Shown: piece by piece, positions 11,690 through 22,731 of the stretch
Layout of the letters: each line of letters starts with the position of its first letter
How positions within the stretch are numbered: the stretch's first letter is position 1
NCBI GenBank assembly: GCA_024734555.1
Contig: JANPWX010020521.1
Span: 248,827 to 312,826, forward strand
Origin: Trochalopteron elliotii
Taxonomy: Eukaryota > Chordata > Aves > Passeriformes > Leiothrichidae
DNA: 64,000 bases
Direction of reading: 5' to 3'
Translations under genes and position numbers: made by a program
Notes under the pieces: model-generated
The model's input: only the letters and a program-made list of their open reading frames with translations
Told to the model about the DNA's origin: nothing
The model's database searches: none

Positions 11690-12090
11690 ACTAATGTGGT
11701 GTTTGCCCTTAGCTGGCTGCCACTGGCCCAGCAAGATTCTCTCTCACCGTCCCTCTTCAGCCACATAGGGAGAAAATAGGATTAAAAGCTTGTAGGTCAA
11801 GAGAAAGACAGTTTAATGGAAAAAAAATAGAGTAAATTCTGCACATAGAAACAAAAAAAGGAAAAAATTCTCTAGAGCATGAAATACACTTTTGGTCAGA
11901 TCCCTTGCTCAGTTCCCTCCCAGCCTCCTGTCCATCCCCATCCTACTAGTGTTTGAGGAGGAGTCCTTGGAGTGGCAGCCTTGATGCTGTGTGAGCATCC
12001 TACCACAAACACAAAGCACTCCAGGGACTTATGTGGCAAAAAGTTCACCCCACCAAAACAGAGGCAGAGAGGAGGCATTCATCTACACTA
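11690..12090 (-). mobile_element. Probable old LTR remnant (avian ERVL-like), minus strand
   Basis: The order of landmarks matches, as I remember it, an LTR family common in birds read in reverse: a GGTCAAGAGAAAGACAG stretch followed by TTTAATGG near 11796-11818, TTTTGGTCAG near 11890, a CCTCCCAGCCTCCTG stretch near 11917-11931, and GCATCC..ACAAACACAAAG near 11994-12018. Many substitutions and small indels separate these anchors and no partner LTR or internal region is visible, so it would be a solo or truncated copy. Ends are approximate. Comparison with an avian repeat library would settle it. Confidence 0.35.
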
Positions 12091-15000
12091 GCTCCATCAT
12101 CTTTCTTTCTGGGAAAAATAATTCAGCTGCAGTTTGGAAGCTACTGAGAGAGAATGCAACACTAAGCACTGTTGAAGCAAGTTTCTCTGATCGAGTGAGT
12201 TGTTGTCCTGCTTAGTGTTGATTCCTCATTTAGCAAGCAAGCTTAAAAACAAGCAAACAAACAAACAAGCCCTGAAAGTGTTTTTCCCTTCCACTAGGAA
12301 TGTGATACTTCAGATACTTCATTTTTTTGCTGAAAGGTGATCCTCATAGCAGCAGGGTCTCTGCTTACAGGTGTATATATGTCTAAAATGAAGGGATGTA
12401 CTCATCAAATGGGGTGCAATTTAATATATTTTAAATAATTTTCTGTTTGTTTTCTCTTTTTTTCACCTGAAATCTTTGCAGAGTCATAGGAGAATTCAGA
12501 GATGTGAAACAAAATTCTAGTGGGAATTTTTTGAGCAATGGCCAACTAAGTTTTCGAAGTAGAATGAAAATGAATTTTGTGTCCCCCTGAGAAAACTGCT
12601 ACAACAAGCTTGACATCACATTTCTCATTTAAAAACAAATTAATCAAATACAATACAATCAATACAATTGATTGTATGCCCTGTGGGAAAACACAACGGA
12701 AAAGGCATTAAAGAGGCATTTTATTTCAAGAGGAAGAAGCAAAACAACCAGTTTAAATGATTAACCCAAAAAGTAGAGGTATCTGTGAGATGAGATCAGA
12801 GGAGGTAACTCTTCTCAGCACCCCTTTTGTAGAAAATCCTCAAACAAAGGGATTTTATCTGATGGTAGATAAAAAAGGTGATACTATGGTTTAATAGCCA
12901 TTGAGGGGAAATTCTCAATGCTCTGACTGTGTAACTTTGCCATTCCAGGACAATTCAGGATCACTAGATTTATGTTGTGGCTTGAGACACTTTAAGGTTG
13001 CATTAATACTGGAGATCATAGTGAAAGTAGGACTTGATGTATGACTGCTTGTAGTTGGGAGATAGGATGAGCTGCATGGCCCTGAGATCCCAGAAAACTG
13101 AGATTTCAGTAATTATCCTCAGAGGCAGTCTGCCTGCAGTACATGAGTTTGATGTGTTAAGTCAGAATGGGAAAAGAAACATCTATGTTTGACAAACAAG
13201 TCTACATAGGAAAACAACTTGTTTATTCCAGAAATTCAAGTTTCAGCTGTTGAGTACAAGATACAGTGATACAGCTGCAAGAGGGGAAAAAAACCCACAC
13301 ATATCAAGAAATTTTCTAGGGCTCATTCAGTATTTTTGTGGAGGATGTGACTAGAAGGGCTTAGAGGACAGAGAGGTGGCTAAACTGGTATCTGCCTTTT
13401 TAAGACCCCTTTCTGCTTGTTTTTCTGGCAAGGCTTGTGTCATGAGATTGAAAGATAGAACATGGAAAAATACATATAAGATAAATGATTTTGCCTTTGG
13501 CAGTCTGTTTTCCTGCATCTTATGCTTCTCATAGAAACTTTTTGGGGAGGAGCACCCTGTTAAGACTTTTGCGTAGCCAAGATTTGATCCCAAATCCATA
13601 GCCTGGATTTTCCTCCTTCTGAATGGGCAAGAAATTACTCTGAGCAGGAGAAAGGTCTGCTTCTGCAGTGGATTTAATGCACCTTTGGCTCTGAATGTTT
13701 CCCTGCAATGGAAAAAAAAATAAACAGTAAAGCACCACTGCCACAGAAAAATGACCCCACGGAGGCTTCCCATATTGTCGTGAAATCAAGAACAAGCAAA
13801 ACTCTTACACAAGCTGTCATGAAAGCAGTTAGAAACATGTCAAATTAATTTCTGTCTGCATTTCCTTTAAAAAGTGTTGGAACTTTTCGGATTATACTCC
13901 TTTTTGACCCAGAGATGGGGCAACTGAGAGGCATTTTAAAAACTTATTCCATTTTCAATCTCTTGTGAAGGGTGGGACAATATAGATGTTCCAGTTCAGG
14001 CCATCACAATCAGAAGCCAAACTATTTCCTAATTACAATACATTATATAAGCGTTTCTTGGCCTATCAGCTTTTGCCACACAATGCCATTAATGCCTTAA
14101 AGCCGATCATCTAAAATTGCCCCTCATGGGTCCTACTACAATGCACCTTCCATAGTTCTGTTTCTCCAAAGTATCTGGTCTTATTTCAGGGCCATCATTT
14201 GAAACTTGTTTCCAGTTCCATTTCTCTCTCAACAATGTCCATCCTATTCCATGGCATTTCTAAGTCAGCATTTCTTATCTCAAGGTTTACATACAGATGC
14301 ACATTACATGAGCCTTCTGTCAGGCGCTGAGAATTCTCTGCAAATCCACTTCCCACAGGAATTGATACATTTTCTGAAGGATTGGATAAAATTTTGCTTA
14401 GTTATGAGACTTCTCAACATAGGAGAGATTTCATATAAGAAATTTCGTAAGAGAATGTGAGCATCTTCATGTCCTCTTGTGCAAGGCAAGAATTATTTGA
14501 TTAAGCTTTGGATGTTGCAGATGGACAGAAGAAAACAGAAAAGAAAAGGGAAGCAGAGAAATACAACCAATTTGTCTCCATTTTTGGAGTCCATATGTTT
14601 AGCTCTTCACTTCTGTTTTCCTTGGCAATCTCTGCCTATTTGAATGTCAAATTCAAGTCAGAAGGATTAAACACGAGAAACTTCGAGATATCTTTACAAG
14701 GTGCATTTATGGTCAGTGAACATGGACTTTCCAAAGTCATGATGTTGTTTGCAAAGAGATTTCCTAGCTGCTAGTGCTGTAGAGTAAAATGAATCCCACT
14801 TGAGGGAGAGAAAACATAAAAGGGGAAAAAATAAAAGGGAAAAAGTAAAAGAGAAAAAAAAACAGAGACCTTTTGAATGCCTCAAACTGTTTTCTTCTTT
14901 GGAGAATTCATACATCCAATGAGTGTGTTGTTTATTTTTACTGCTGAAGAAGGTCCTTAGTACCTCTGCCTTTTTCACATCCTGTGCAACTGGGGCTCAG

Positions 15001-16939
15001 CAGTGGGCCCACATTATCTTATCCTTGTCACCCATGTATTTACAGAGGCTTTTCTGGATGTCTTTGACATCCCTGACCACATCAGAGTCCATTTCAGCTT
15101 TGGCTTTCATACACTCAACCCTGCCTGTTCAGACAGTATCTCTGCATTCCTTATGGGACATCCTTTCAATTAAAAATTACAAAGTAAGTTTGATGCGTTT
15201 TGTGTTCTCCTTCTGGCATCCAGCAGTAGTAGATCCAGTTGGATAGAGAAGCTGTAGGTAAGATGAAGAATGGCAGTTCCTTGGGAGACCATGATTTTCA
15301 GGACCATGGGTTTTTTTGATAATACCATGCTACTTAAATTCAAAGGTGCAGTTTCTAAGAGAAAGCAGACCATTCATATGGGTTCTAACAGGGTGCAATA
15401 AAAGAAGACAAAAGAAATGAGGTTTTAAAATGCTGACTTGCATCAGAAAACCATTATATCTGAATTTTTTTTCGGCAAAGCGAAAGACTCAAGTATGTTT
15501 AGAATTAATTGAATGTGTCTGAAGATCTAAAACTGTTAAATTCCAGACAAATTAAAAAATACTCCTTAATTTGCATGAGATTTGGATAGAAGAACAGAAG
15601 AAAGTTAAAATATTGTTGCCTCCATTTTTGACTGTTCAGGGCAGTATTTCCTATGTCTGTTTTCATTACCACAGACTATGAACAGTCCTCCACAGCAGCT
15701 TTTGCTGCAGTAAAGTCAGTAACCATTCTTGCCAGCAGGACCAGAAAGATTCATGTATGGAAAAATGGTATTTACTTGATAAATAGTGAAGAAATTTTAT
15801 CTCAGACCACTCAGTTCCTTAAAGCCAAGTAGTCACAATCACAGTTAAAATCTACTGCATTCTAGATACCAACCACTTGATTCTTATTGATAAACCCACT
15901 TCTTATAGTTCAAAAGGACCTGTACATTTCTGTATCATACTTCACAGAAACCTAGACAGAAATCCCTGTGCTAAAGATGCATGATCAACTTTCTCATCTC
16001 CAAATATTACTATGGGAACCACAGCTTTTCAGAGAGCAAAATAAACTGGTGGATTTCTCTGCCTTATTCTAACTTAAAATTTGAGTGAATCCCTACTTAC
16101 TGGCAATCACTGATTGCAGGAACACAGCCAGATCACTCCTCAGATGAAAGACTCTTGTTTTCTCTTTGTAGAATGAGCCTTTCTTCCCCTCATCTCAGGA
16201 ATAGGAATGACGTTTCTTTCTGTGTGTTGTGATAACCATCCCAGATTGGTCCAGTATCTCTGGCATAGCCAGCTGGAGGAAGAAGAAATGAATAAAGAGA
16301 AGACAGACGAAGCTGGTTCCCACTCCCACCACTGCAGCCTTCCACCTCCCAGGAATTTCAGTTTCACCCATATCCTGAGCAAGAAATTACATGTTTTTTC
16401 CAGTGATTCCTGAGATAATTGTTTCCATTTATTTTTCTAGTTATTTTACTTCTGAATCACTTCAACATCTGAACCATGGCATCCCATGGCAAAGAATCTT
16501 GAATCAGTATAACCTGCTGAATGGTATAGATAATTTCAATTTTTTTTAACTAGGTGGTTAAAGTTGAAGTGGCCACTTTCTTGCACAAGCAACCCTGGAG
16601 CAACTGAACCCAACTGATTTTTCAACATTTGCTCTTCTGCCCACAGACCCTTCCTTCACACCCCTTCAGGAATAATGGAAGCTGTCAGAAATGAAGAATC
16701 TATTAAAATTAAATTCTCTGTCCTAGAAGTATGGGGTTTTGAGAGGGTTTTGCCTTATTTTCAAGACTTCTTTGTAGCTGGATTCTAGCAACTGAAGCCA
16801 GAATACCAGAACACCTCAAAGAAAGTGTTGATTTGTGGGTTTTTTTTGAAAATGCTAAGGAACATTCATAATTTTCTGGAGTTCTCTGCTCACAGCTATG
16901 ACCTTGCCCACCCCTCTTTCTCAACTCTACCCACCTCTC
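12091..16939. other. Intergenic sequence flanking the provirus on the left, no gene recognised
   Basis: Base composition is ordinary, with GG dinucleotides present throughout. An (A)nC-rich patch lies at 12243-12270 (AAACAAACAAACAAGC). A minus-strand frame of 140 codons at 13351-13773 is Phe-rich with no domain and is probably chance. This flank is the natural control for the G-depleted provirus beginning at 16940. Confidence 0.5.
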
Positions 16940-17635
16940 TGTCCTAGGGTGACTATGATGCCTGTATCCCCACATTGTCTGTTCTGTGTTCTGTACCTTT
17001 AAAACTGGTTCTGAGAGTGAGCAGGGAAAGAAGAAGTATGCAGTTTGTTTTGAGAAACAAACTCACTCCTCTGAATCTGCTCTCGTCCTTGGGACTGTGC
17101 GGTTATTTTTTTTTTTTCCTTCGTCAGATGCACGGAGGGCAGCCAGAGAGAGAGGGTTTTTTTCCCCTTTGTTAGTCTAGCTAGCTGAGGCAAAGAAGCT
17201 TTCCTGGACTGGTTTTTTTTTTTTTTTTCCCTTTCTTTTTTTCTCTTTGGGACTGTTTAAATCTGCTCTGGACTGAAAAACCCAGAGGAGCACTGGGATC
17301 TTGCACCTGTGGCCCACCGGGCTGGGACTCAGCATTTTCCAGTACCAAAGCAACTAAAACTGATAAACAAACTCCTAGCACAGACTCTCAGTTTTGCCAT
17401 CTCTCTTCGGAGCAGCGAGAAGTTTTATTGTTTCATATTATTATTATTGTTATTATTATTATTATTCATTCTTTATGCTTGTGGGCATTTTGTTTGTTAA
17501 ATAAATAGGGGTTTTTTCCACTCTTCTCTGAGGGAGTTCTTTCCCCGGACCGGCTGGGGGAGGGGCTGTTTGGATTTGCTTTTCAGAAGAACCCCATTCA
17601 GAAATTTCCTCCCAAATTTGCCCTAAACCAGAACA
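16940..17635 (+). repeat. 5' LTR, unedited
   Basis: The 696-base LTR runs from TGTCCTAGGG to CAGAACA. It holds T-rich tracts (17107-17119, 17213-17231), an (ATT)n run (17437-17466) and an AATAAA signal at 17500-17505. GG and GGG are common throughout (AGCAGGGAAAG, CACGGAGGGC, CACTGGGATC). It aligns from end to end with the 3' LTR at 22732-23417, where most of these G bases are A. Beyond G/A sites the two copies differ at perhaps 15-25 positions plus small indels, so the insertion is not very recent. Confidence 0.93.
17500..17505 (+). promoter_or_regulatory. AATAAA polyadenylation signal in 5' LTR
   Basis: The hexamer lies in GTTAAATAAATAGG. Its counterpart in the 3' LTR is at 23278-23283, so the signal is conserved between the copies and supports plus-strand orientation and an R region just downstream. 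Confidence 0.65.
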
Positions 17636-17646
17636 TACATTAATAT

Positions 17647-17664
17647 TGGTGCCCAATGTGGGGC
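17647..17664 (+). other. Primer binding site, tRNA-Lys(1,2) type
   Basis: TGGTGCCCAATGTGGGGC begins 11 bases after the 5' LTR. It matches the 18-base complement of the tRNA-Lys(1,2) 3' end except at two positions, both T where a CpG would have C, as expected from methyl-CpG decay. Its GG and GGGG runs are intact although the next bases are already G-poor. That fits a site copied from the primer tRNA rather than from exposed cDNA. Confidence 0.85.
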
Positions 17665-19838
17665 TCAAAAAAGTAGAAAAAACTTGTATTAATTATTAAG
17701 TGCATTTTAGTTGTTCTTTGTGTAGAAATAAAGTAACCATGTTACCCCTTGAATCCCTAATGTCTATTAAAATAAAGTCCTTGCTGTATTTCTGTTCCCT
17801 AAGTTTCTTTGAAGTTCTAATACCTTTCTAGTCCCTAAGCTTGTTTTCTTATCCAAAATTAGCTCCAATGTTATCCCTAACACATAACTTTTACACTAAA
17901 AGTGCACAAATTAAAATTGCTACTTTGTTAAGTTTAGTGATCATGATTTATAAAAAGTTTATGAAAGTACTGAAGTTTGTAGCAGGTATGTTTAGTTTAT
18001 AGTTTCTTCGTCCTACCATGCATCCTAGTTCCAGCAGCATATTTTAAAAATTTATAAATAATTGCACCCACTTTGTTAAAAAAGGAACAAGAGATGAAAC
18101 TTTTCAGTCTTTCCTGTCCCTTGTATCTTTTAAATCAGTCACATCACTTTTAAAAAATGTTCAGTGTCCCCTGAATATTAAAGATACCATCTTCCTGGTA
18201 TTTCATCTAGTAAGCTTCCTCTATATAGTTTGCAGCTTGTCTAAAATAAAATCTAAAATTTCCAGAGGGGCTGATGAAACCCCTAACCCAAAAAAAACCC
18301 CAAGTGTAAAAAATCCTGAGTAGAATAAAAAATGAAAAGATATAAGCCAACCCCTGAAAAAATTTTCTAACCCTATAACCTAAAACTTTCCATATGAACA
18401 CATTCAAAACCCGGCTGAGGTGGGAAAATACTTAAAAAAGAAGTGCCAAAATAATTCCAAAAACAAAAAAATTGTTGCAATAAGCTGAGCCCTAGCATAT
18501 GCTTACCGCACACTGCTAAATAAAGTAAAGCAGCAAATAAAGGCAGGGGGCCAAAAAAATAAATCAGCAGCTAAACCAAACAGTGAACCTAAGCCCCTAC
18601 CAGTTGCTGGGGCAAAAAAGCAAACACAAAAAAACAATCAACCAATAAACAATAATCCAAGTAAAAAACCCTCAACAATACCTCCCAACAACACCCAATC
18701 AAATGTCCAACCAACTAACACCCAATCAAAAACCAATCAAACTAACACAAAATCAAAAGTCCAACCAACTGATACAAAGTCAAATGTCCAACCCACTAAC
18801 ACACATTCAAAAACCACTATTAAGTCCTTCTCCCTGAAAGACCTTCAAAACCTAAAAAAAAATTACACTCAACAACCAAATAAATCTATAATCAGTTAGT
18901 TAGTCCGTCTTTAAAATACTGCAAATAAAGCTACAATTCTAAACAGCACTAAAGCAAAGCATTTGAAATCCCTGTCACATAATCCAGTTATCAACCAAAA
19001 AATAATAAAAAAAACTACCCCTTGCAGTCTTTGGGAACGGATCCTGAAAAGTGTAACACAAAAATATCTATGTGCAAACAATCTCTATATACAACAAACC
19101 CAGTAAAAAACCATAAAACAAAAAATTCAGCGCTGAAAAGAAATAACAGTAACAGAAATTATCTTCTCAGATAACATAAACACTAAAAACCCAAACTTAG
19201 TACCATGTACACCTGTAATATAGCAAAAACTTGTACGACTTGGGCCACAAAAATACTCTTCTTCTTTAGCAATAATAAAAAAAAACTACATGGGGAAAGC
19301 GTACTGAATATAACAAAAAAACTTCAAGCATATGCAGATGCTGTGCATGGCCCAACACATGCCAAAATCACAGCCATAAAAACCCATCTGCAAAAATTAA
19401 AAAGCAAAATAGAAAAAAATCACCATACACTCAAAAATAAAATTAAAAAAATAAAAGAAAACTTTCTCCAAATCTCAGCAGTACAAGTCAGAAATTCTAA
19501 CACCAAACACAAACATTCCCCAAATAAAAAAAGAGAGGACATGCCACAAAATAAACTGTAGTCCCTCCTGCATGATTGTAAAAAATATATAAAAAGATGA
19601 AATAAATAATCTACCAATGATCTGGCACAACAGCTGCGTAAATTGTTGAACAGCAAAACTCAAAAAAAAAAAAAATCCACTAAAAAAAAAAATAACTCCA
19701 GTCACCCAAAAACAAACAAATAACCAAGTTTAAAGAAACCCAGCCTCTAGCCAAGTAAAAGCTAAGAACAACCGTGTTTTTTAAATTGTATAAATTCATT
19801 AGCCTAACACATCTAAACCACAAAAATATAAAACCTTA
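17665..19838 (+). pseudogene. gag-region remnant, hypermutated
   Basis: Position between the primer site and the protease motif is the main evidence for gag. I cannot identify matrix, capsid or zinc-knuckle motifs with confidence. G is scarce, but several GG-rich islands survive (near 18264-18268, 18405-18425, 18546-18551 and 18609-18613). A four-unit 27-base tandem repeat lies inside. The Lys-rich open frame at 19205-19561 is probably what Glu- and Gly-rich coding sequence becomes after G-to-A change. Stops occur in all frames elsewhere. Confidence 0.55.
18697..18816 (+). repeat. 27-base tandem repeat, about 4.4 copies, in gag region
   Basis: Units start at 18697, 18724, 18751, 18778 and 18805 (partial), with an exact 27-base period and no indels. 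The one open frame reads as nine-residue units of the form S-x-V-Q-P-T-N/D-T-x. The third unit keeps Asp where the others have Asn, as expected if G-to-A hit three of four GAY codons. This frame is the same (modulo 3) as that of the protease and RT motifs downstream. Confidence 0.85.
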
Positions 19839-20070
19839 GTCAATACTAGTGCACAGTGCACATTAATTCCATCAACACATATAAAAACAAAATCTATCTC
19901 TATCGCTAGTGTAACAAAAAAATCACAAAATTTTACTTTAATAAAAACTAATGTTAGTCTAACTAAAAATGAATAAAAAAAGCACCCTATTGCAACTAGC
20001 CCAAAAACCCCATGCATTCTAAGCATAAACTACCTCCGAAATAAATATTTCAAAAACCCAAAAAAATTCA
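19839..20070 (+). pseudogene. Retroviral aspartic protease remnant, active site mutated
   Basis: The sequence reads V-N-T-S-A-Q-C-T-L-I-P from 19839. In retroviral proteases the catalytic triad is Asp-Thr-Gly-Ala. Here the Asp codon is AAT (19842-19844) and the Gly codon AGT (19848-19850), both single or double G-to-A outcomes. About 180 bases on, I-L-S-I-N-Y-L matches the C-terminal helix region of such enzymes, again with Ser and Asn where Gly and Asp are usual. The enzyme would be inactive. A TAA follows shortly after. Confidence 0.75.
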
Positions 20071-20117
20071 AATAAACGTTTAAAATAGCAGCTGTAGTAA
20101 TAGAAAGTGTTAAGCAA

Positions 20118-20990
20118 TTGAACACCTTACCTAAACTATCAAAAAACCCATCTACTGTAAAACTTCTAAAAAGAAAAAAACAAGTGCCAATTACCACTTC
20201 AACAGTGCATCGCCAACAATATAAAACAACTCAAAATGCCGTAATCCCCATCCACAAAATAATTCATAAGCTAAAAAACCAAAAAACAGTCAACAAAACC
20301 CACACACCCTTCAACAACACCATTTGGCCTGTACATAAATCTAAAAAAAAATAAAAATTAACTGTAAACTATCGTGCCTTAAATAAAGTAAGTCCATCGC
20401 TGAGCGCTGCCGTGCCAAACATATTAAAGCTCCAGTACAAGCTAAAGTCCAAAGCAGCAAAGTAGTACACCACTATTAACATTGATAATGCATTTTTCTC
20501 CATTCCTTTAACAGCAAAATGCAAACCTCAGTTTGCCTTTACATAAAAAAGTGTACAATACACTTAAAACCAATTACCCCAAAAGTAACACAGTCCTACA
20601 ATCTGCCATAAACTAATTCAAACTACACTAAAAAAAAATAAAACTCCAAAACCTCTGCAGTACATCAATAACATCATTGTGTAAAAAAATACTGCAACTA
20701 AAGTATTAAAAAAAAAAAAATCCAAATTCTGCTAAAAACTAAATTCACTATCAAAAAAGCAAAGTTAAAAAACCTGCTCAAAAAATCCAATTCCTAAAAA
20801 TTAAGTAAAAAAATAAACAACGTCAAATTCCTACTAATGTCATCAACAAAATCACAACAATGTCTCCATCTACCAACAAAAAAAAACCCACAAACTTTCC
20901 TAAGTGCCGTAAGTTTTTGAAAAATGCATATCCCTACGTACAGCCAAATTGTAAGTCCTCTCTACCTAGTTACCCGCAAAAAAAACACTT
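20118..20990 (+). pseudogene. Reverse transcriptase remnant, active site mutated
   Basis: An open stretch from 20118 reads through HRQQYKTTQ, AVIPIHKIIHKL and TPFNNTIWPVHKSKKK, which match the finger region of retroviral RTs in order. Further on and in the same frame, L-P-Q-K-stop (20574-20588) stands where Leu-Pro-Gln-Gly-Trp is expected. Y-I-N-N (20661-20672) stands where the catalytic Tyr-x-Asp-Asp is expected, followed by I-I-V and a TAA in a Trp position. Every deviation is explained by G-to-A. The frame is shared with the protease, suggesting one pro-pol frame. The boundary to RNase H is approximate. Confidence 0.8.
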
Positions 20991-21569
20991 TCCACTGAAA
21001 CCCTAAACAGCAACACACCTTTGCCCAAATCAAGCAAGAGATCGCTCATACAGTAGCCCTTAACCCAGTCAAAACAAAACCAAATATGAAAAACATACTC
21101 TACTCTGCAACCAAAAACCATAGTCTGTCCTAAAATCTTTAGCAAAAAGTACCTGAGAAAACTCAAAAACAACCATTAAAATTCTGAAACCAAAGTTACA
21201 AAAAGTCTAAAGCCAATTATACTCCCACAAAAAAAAATTTTAGCAGCCTATAAAAAAGTCCAAGCTACCTCAAAAGTAATAAACACTAAAACACAACTCC
21301 TCCTAGCACTCCACCTACCAGTGCTGAAATAAATGTTTAAAGCAAAAGTTCCCTCTACCCACCATGCCACCAATGCTACATAAAATAAATAAATTGCTGT
21401 CATCACACAGCACGCCCATATTAAAAAACTAACTCACCCTGAAATTTTAAAAATAATTACAAATTAACCTAAAAATAAAAACTTTAGTCTCACAAATAAA
21501 AAAAAGCAAAAACCAGTAACACGTGCTAAAAAAGCTCCACCATACAACCAACTGCCAGCAAAAAAAAAC

Positions 21570-21840
21570 ACCCTACGCTCTTTTCACTGACAGTTCCTGT
21601 CACATAATAAAAATAAACCAAAAGTAAAAAACAACTGTGTAAAACCCCACACAACAAATCACTAGAACCACAAAAAAAGCACAATAAATCAAACCAACTT
21701 GCTAAACTCAAAACTATTCAATTAACATTACTAAAAAAAAACAAACCAAAGCTCTACCTCTATACTAATTCATAAATAGTAGCCAATGCTTTACAAAAAT
21801 AATTTAAAAAATTTAAAAAAGATAACTAGCACCATAAAAA
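21570..21840 (+). pseudogene. RNase H remnant of pol, mutated
   Basis: F-T-D-S-S at 21583-21597 matches the first conserved RNase H motif, with its Asp retained and Ser where Gly is usual. Y-T-N-S-stop-I-V-A-N-A at 21761-21790 matches the later Asp-Ser motif, with Asn for Asp and TAA in a Trp position. The two segments differ in frame by one base from each other, so at least one small indel accompanies the substitutions. Confidence 0.7.
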
Positions 21841-22039
21841 ATACCAATTTAAACTACCAAAAAGTAAAAAAACATTACCACTCAAATAAAAAAACTACCT
21901 ATAAAAATCCATCATATAAATACCCATATCCCCAAAAATAAAACTAATAAAAAACACCAAAACAATGAACAAATAAATCAAGCTGCAAAAATAAAAGTAT
22001 CAAAAATAAACTTAAATTAACAACACAAAAAAAATTGTT

Positions 22040-22500
22040 CCTAACTCAATAAGCTCATGATGCCTCAGGTCATCAGAGCAAAAATACCACCTATAAATAA
22101 ACACAAAACCAAAAAGTAAACCTAACTATAAACAGTATTTCTCAAGTTATTCATAACTGTAACACATGTACTGCAATCAAGCAAGCCAAGCAAATAAAAC
22201 CCCTGTAGTATAATAAACAGTAGTCCAAATATAAGTATAAAAAAACCTAGCAAATTAATTATATCACACTACCCCAAACACGTCAAAGTAAGTGCTACGT
22301 ACTCACAATAATAAAAACCACCACGGGGTGGCTAAAAACCTACCCTGTGCCTCATGCTACAACCCGTAACACCATTCTAAACCTTAAAAAACAAGTTGTC
22401 TAAAAGCATAGTACCCCTATTAAAAAAAAAATTTACATCAAATCCACCTCAAATACAGACAAACCCATCCATAAAATTGTCTTTACTCAAAAACCATGTT
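22040..22500 (+). pseudogene. Integrase remnant of pol, mutated and probably truncated
   Basis: A-H-D-A-S-G-H-Q from 22053 and H-N-C-N-T-C-T-A-I-K from 22152 are the His and Cys pairs of the integrase zinc domain, in one frame. T-stop-Q-I-N-Y-I at 22245-22265 is the start of the catalytic core, with Asn for the first metal-binding Asp and a stop in a Trp position. A further match, T-T-G-W-L-K-T-Y-P-V-P-H, runs near 22320-22355. After about 22500 no integrase-like sequence is readable, and the remaining Asp/Glu motifs are not visible before the 3' LTR. The C-terminal part may be deleted. Confidence 0.75.
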
Positions 22501-22731
22501 GTACATAATAAATAATGCACAAAAATAAAACAACACAGTGTGTACCTCAAAAAAATCTGATTGTTAAATAAAAACCATGTATACATATCACTTTTTATTA
22601 AATATCACTGCCATTATCTGTATATAGCTGTATATTATTTTTATATAAATATATACATGCATAATGTGTGTTTGTAGAATTAAAATTCAATTAGTTTTAA
22701 TAAGCTGACAATATAATAATAAAAAGTAAAA
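22501..22731 (+). other. Pre-LTR noncoding segment with degraded polypurine tract
   Basis: AT-rich, TATA-like sequence without coding signal. The last 14 bases (AATAAAAAGTAAAA, 22718-22731) directly abut the TG of the 3' LTR and are purine except for two T bases, as expected for the plus-strand primer tract. No envelope gene fits between integrase and this point. Confidence 0.5.

Noticed and set aside
13351..13773. 140-codon minus-strand frame
   Set aside because: No domain, Phe/Lys-rich from AT-rich DNA, no supporting signals.
18697..18816. CRISPR-like array of regular repeats
   Set aside because: Units are contiguous with no spacers and lie in a retroviral gag region of a vertebrate genome.
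19205..19561. 118-codon Lys/Asn-rich frame inside the provirus
   Set aside because: Its composition is the expected product of G-to-A change in coding or noncoding retroviral sequence. Not a functional gene.
17665..22731. Interpretation as an A/C-rich satellite or low-complexity region
   Set aside because: Ordered retroviral enzyme motifs, paired LTRs and a primer site show that it is a retrovirus. The bias stops exactly at the element's end.
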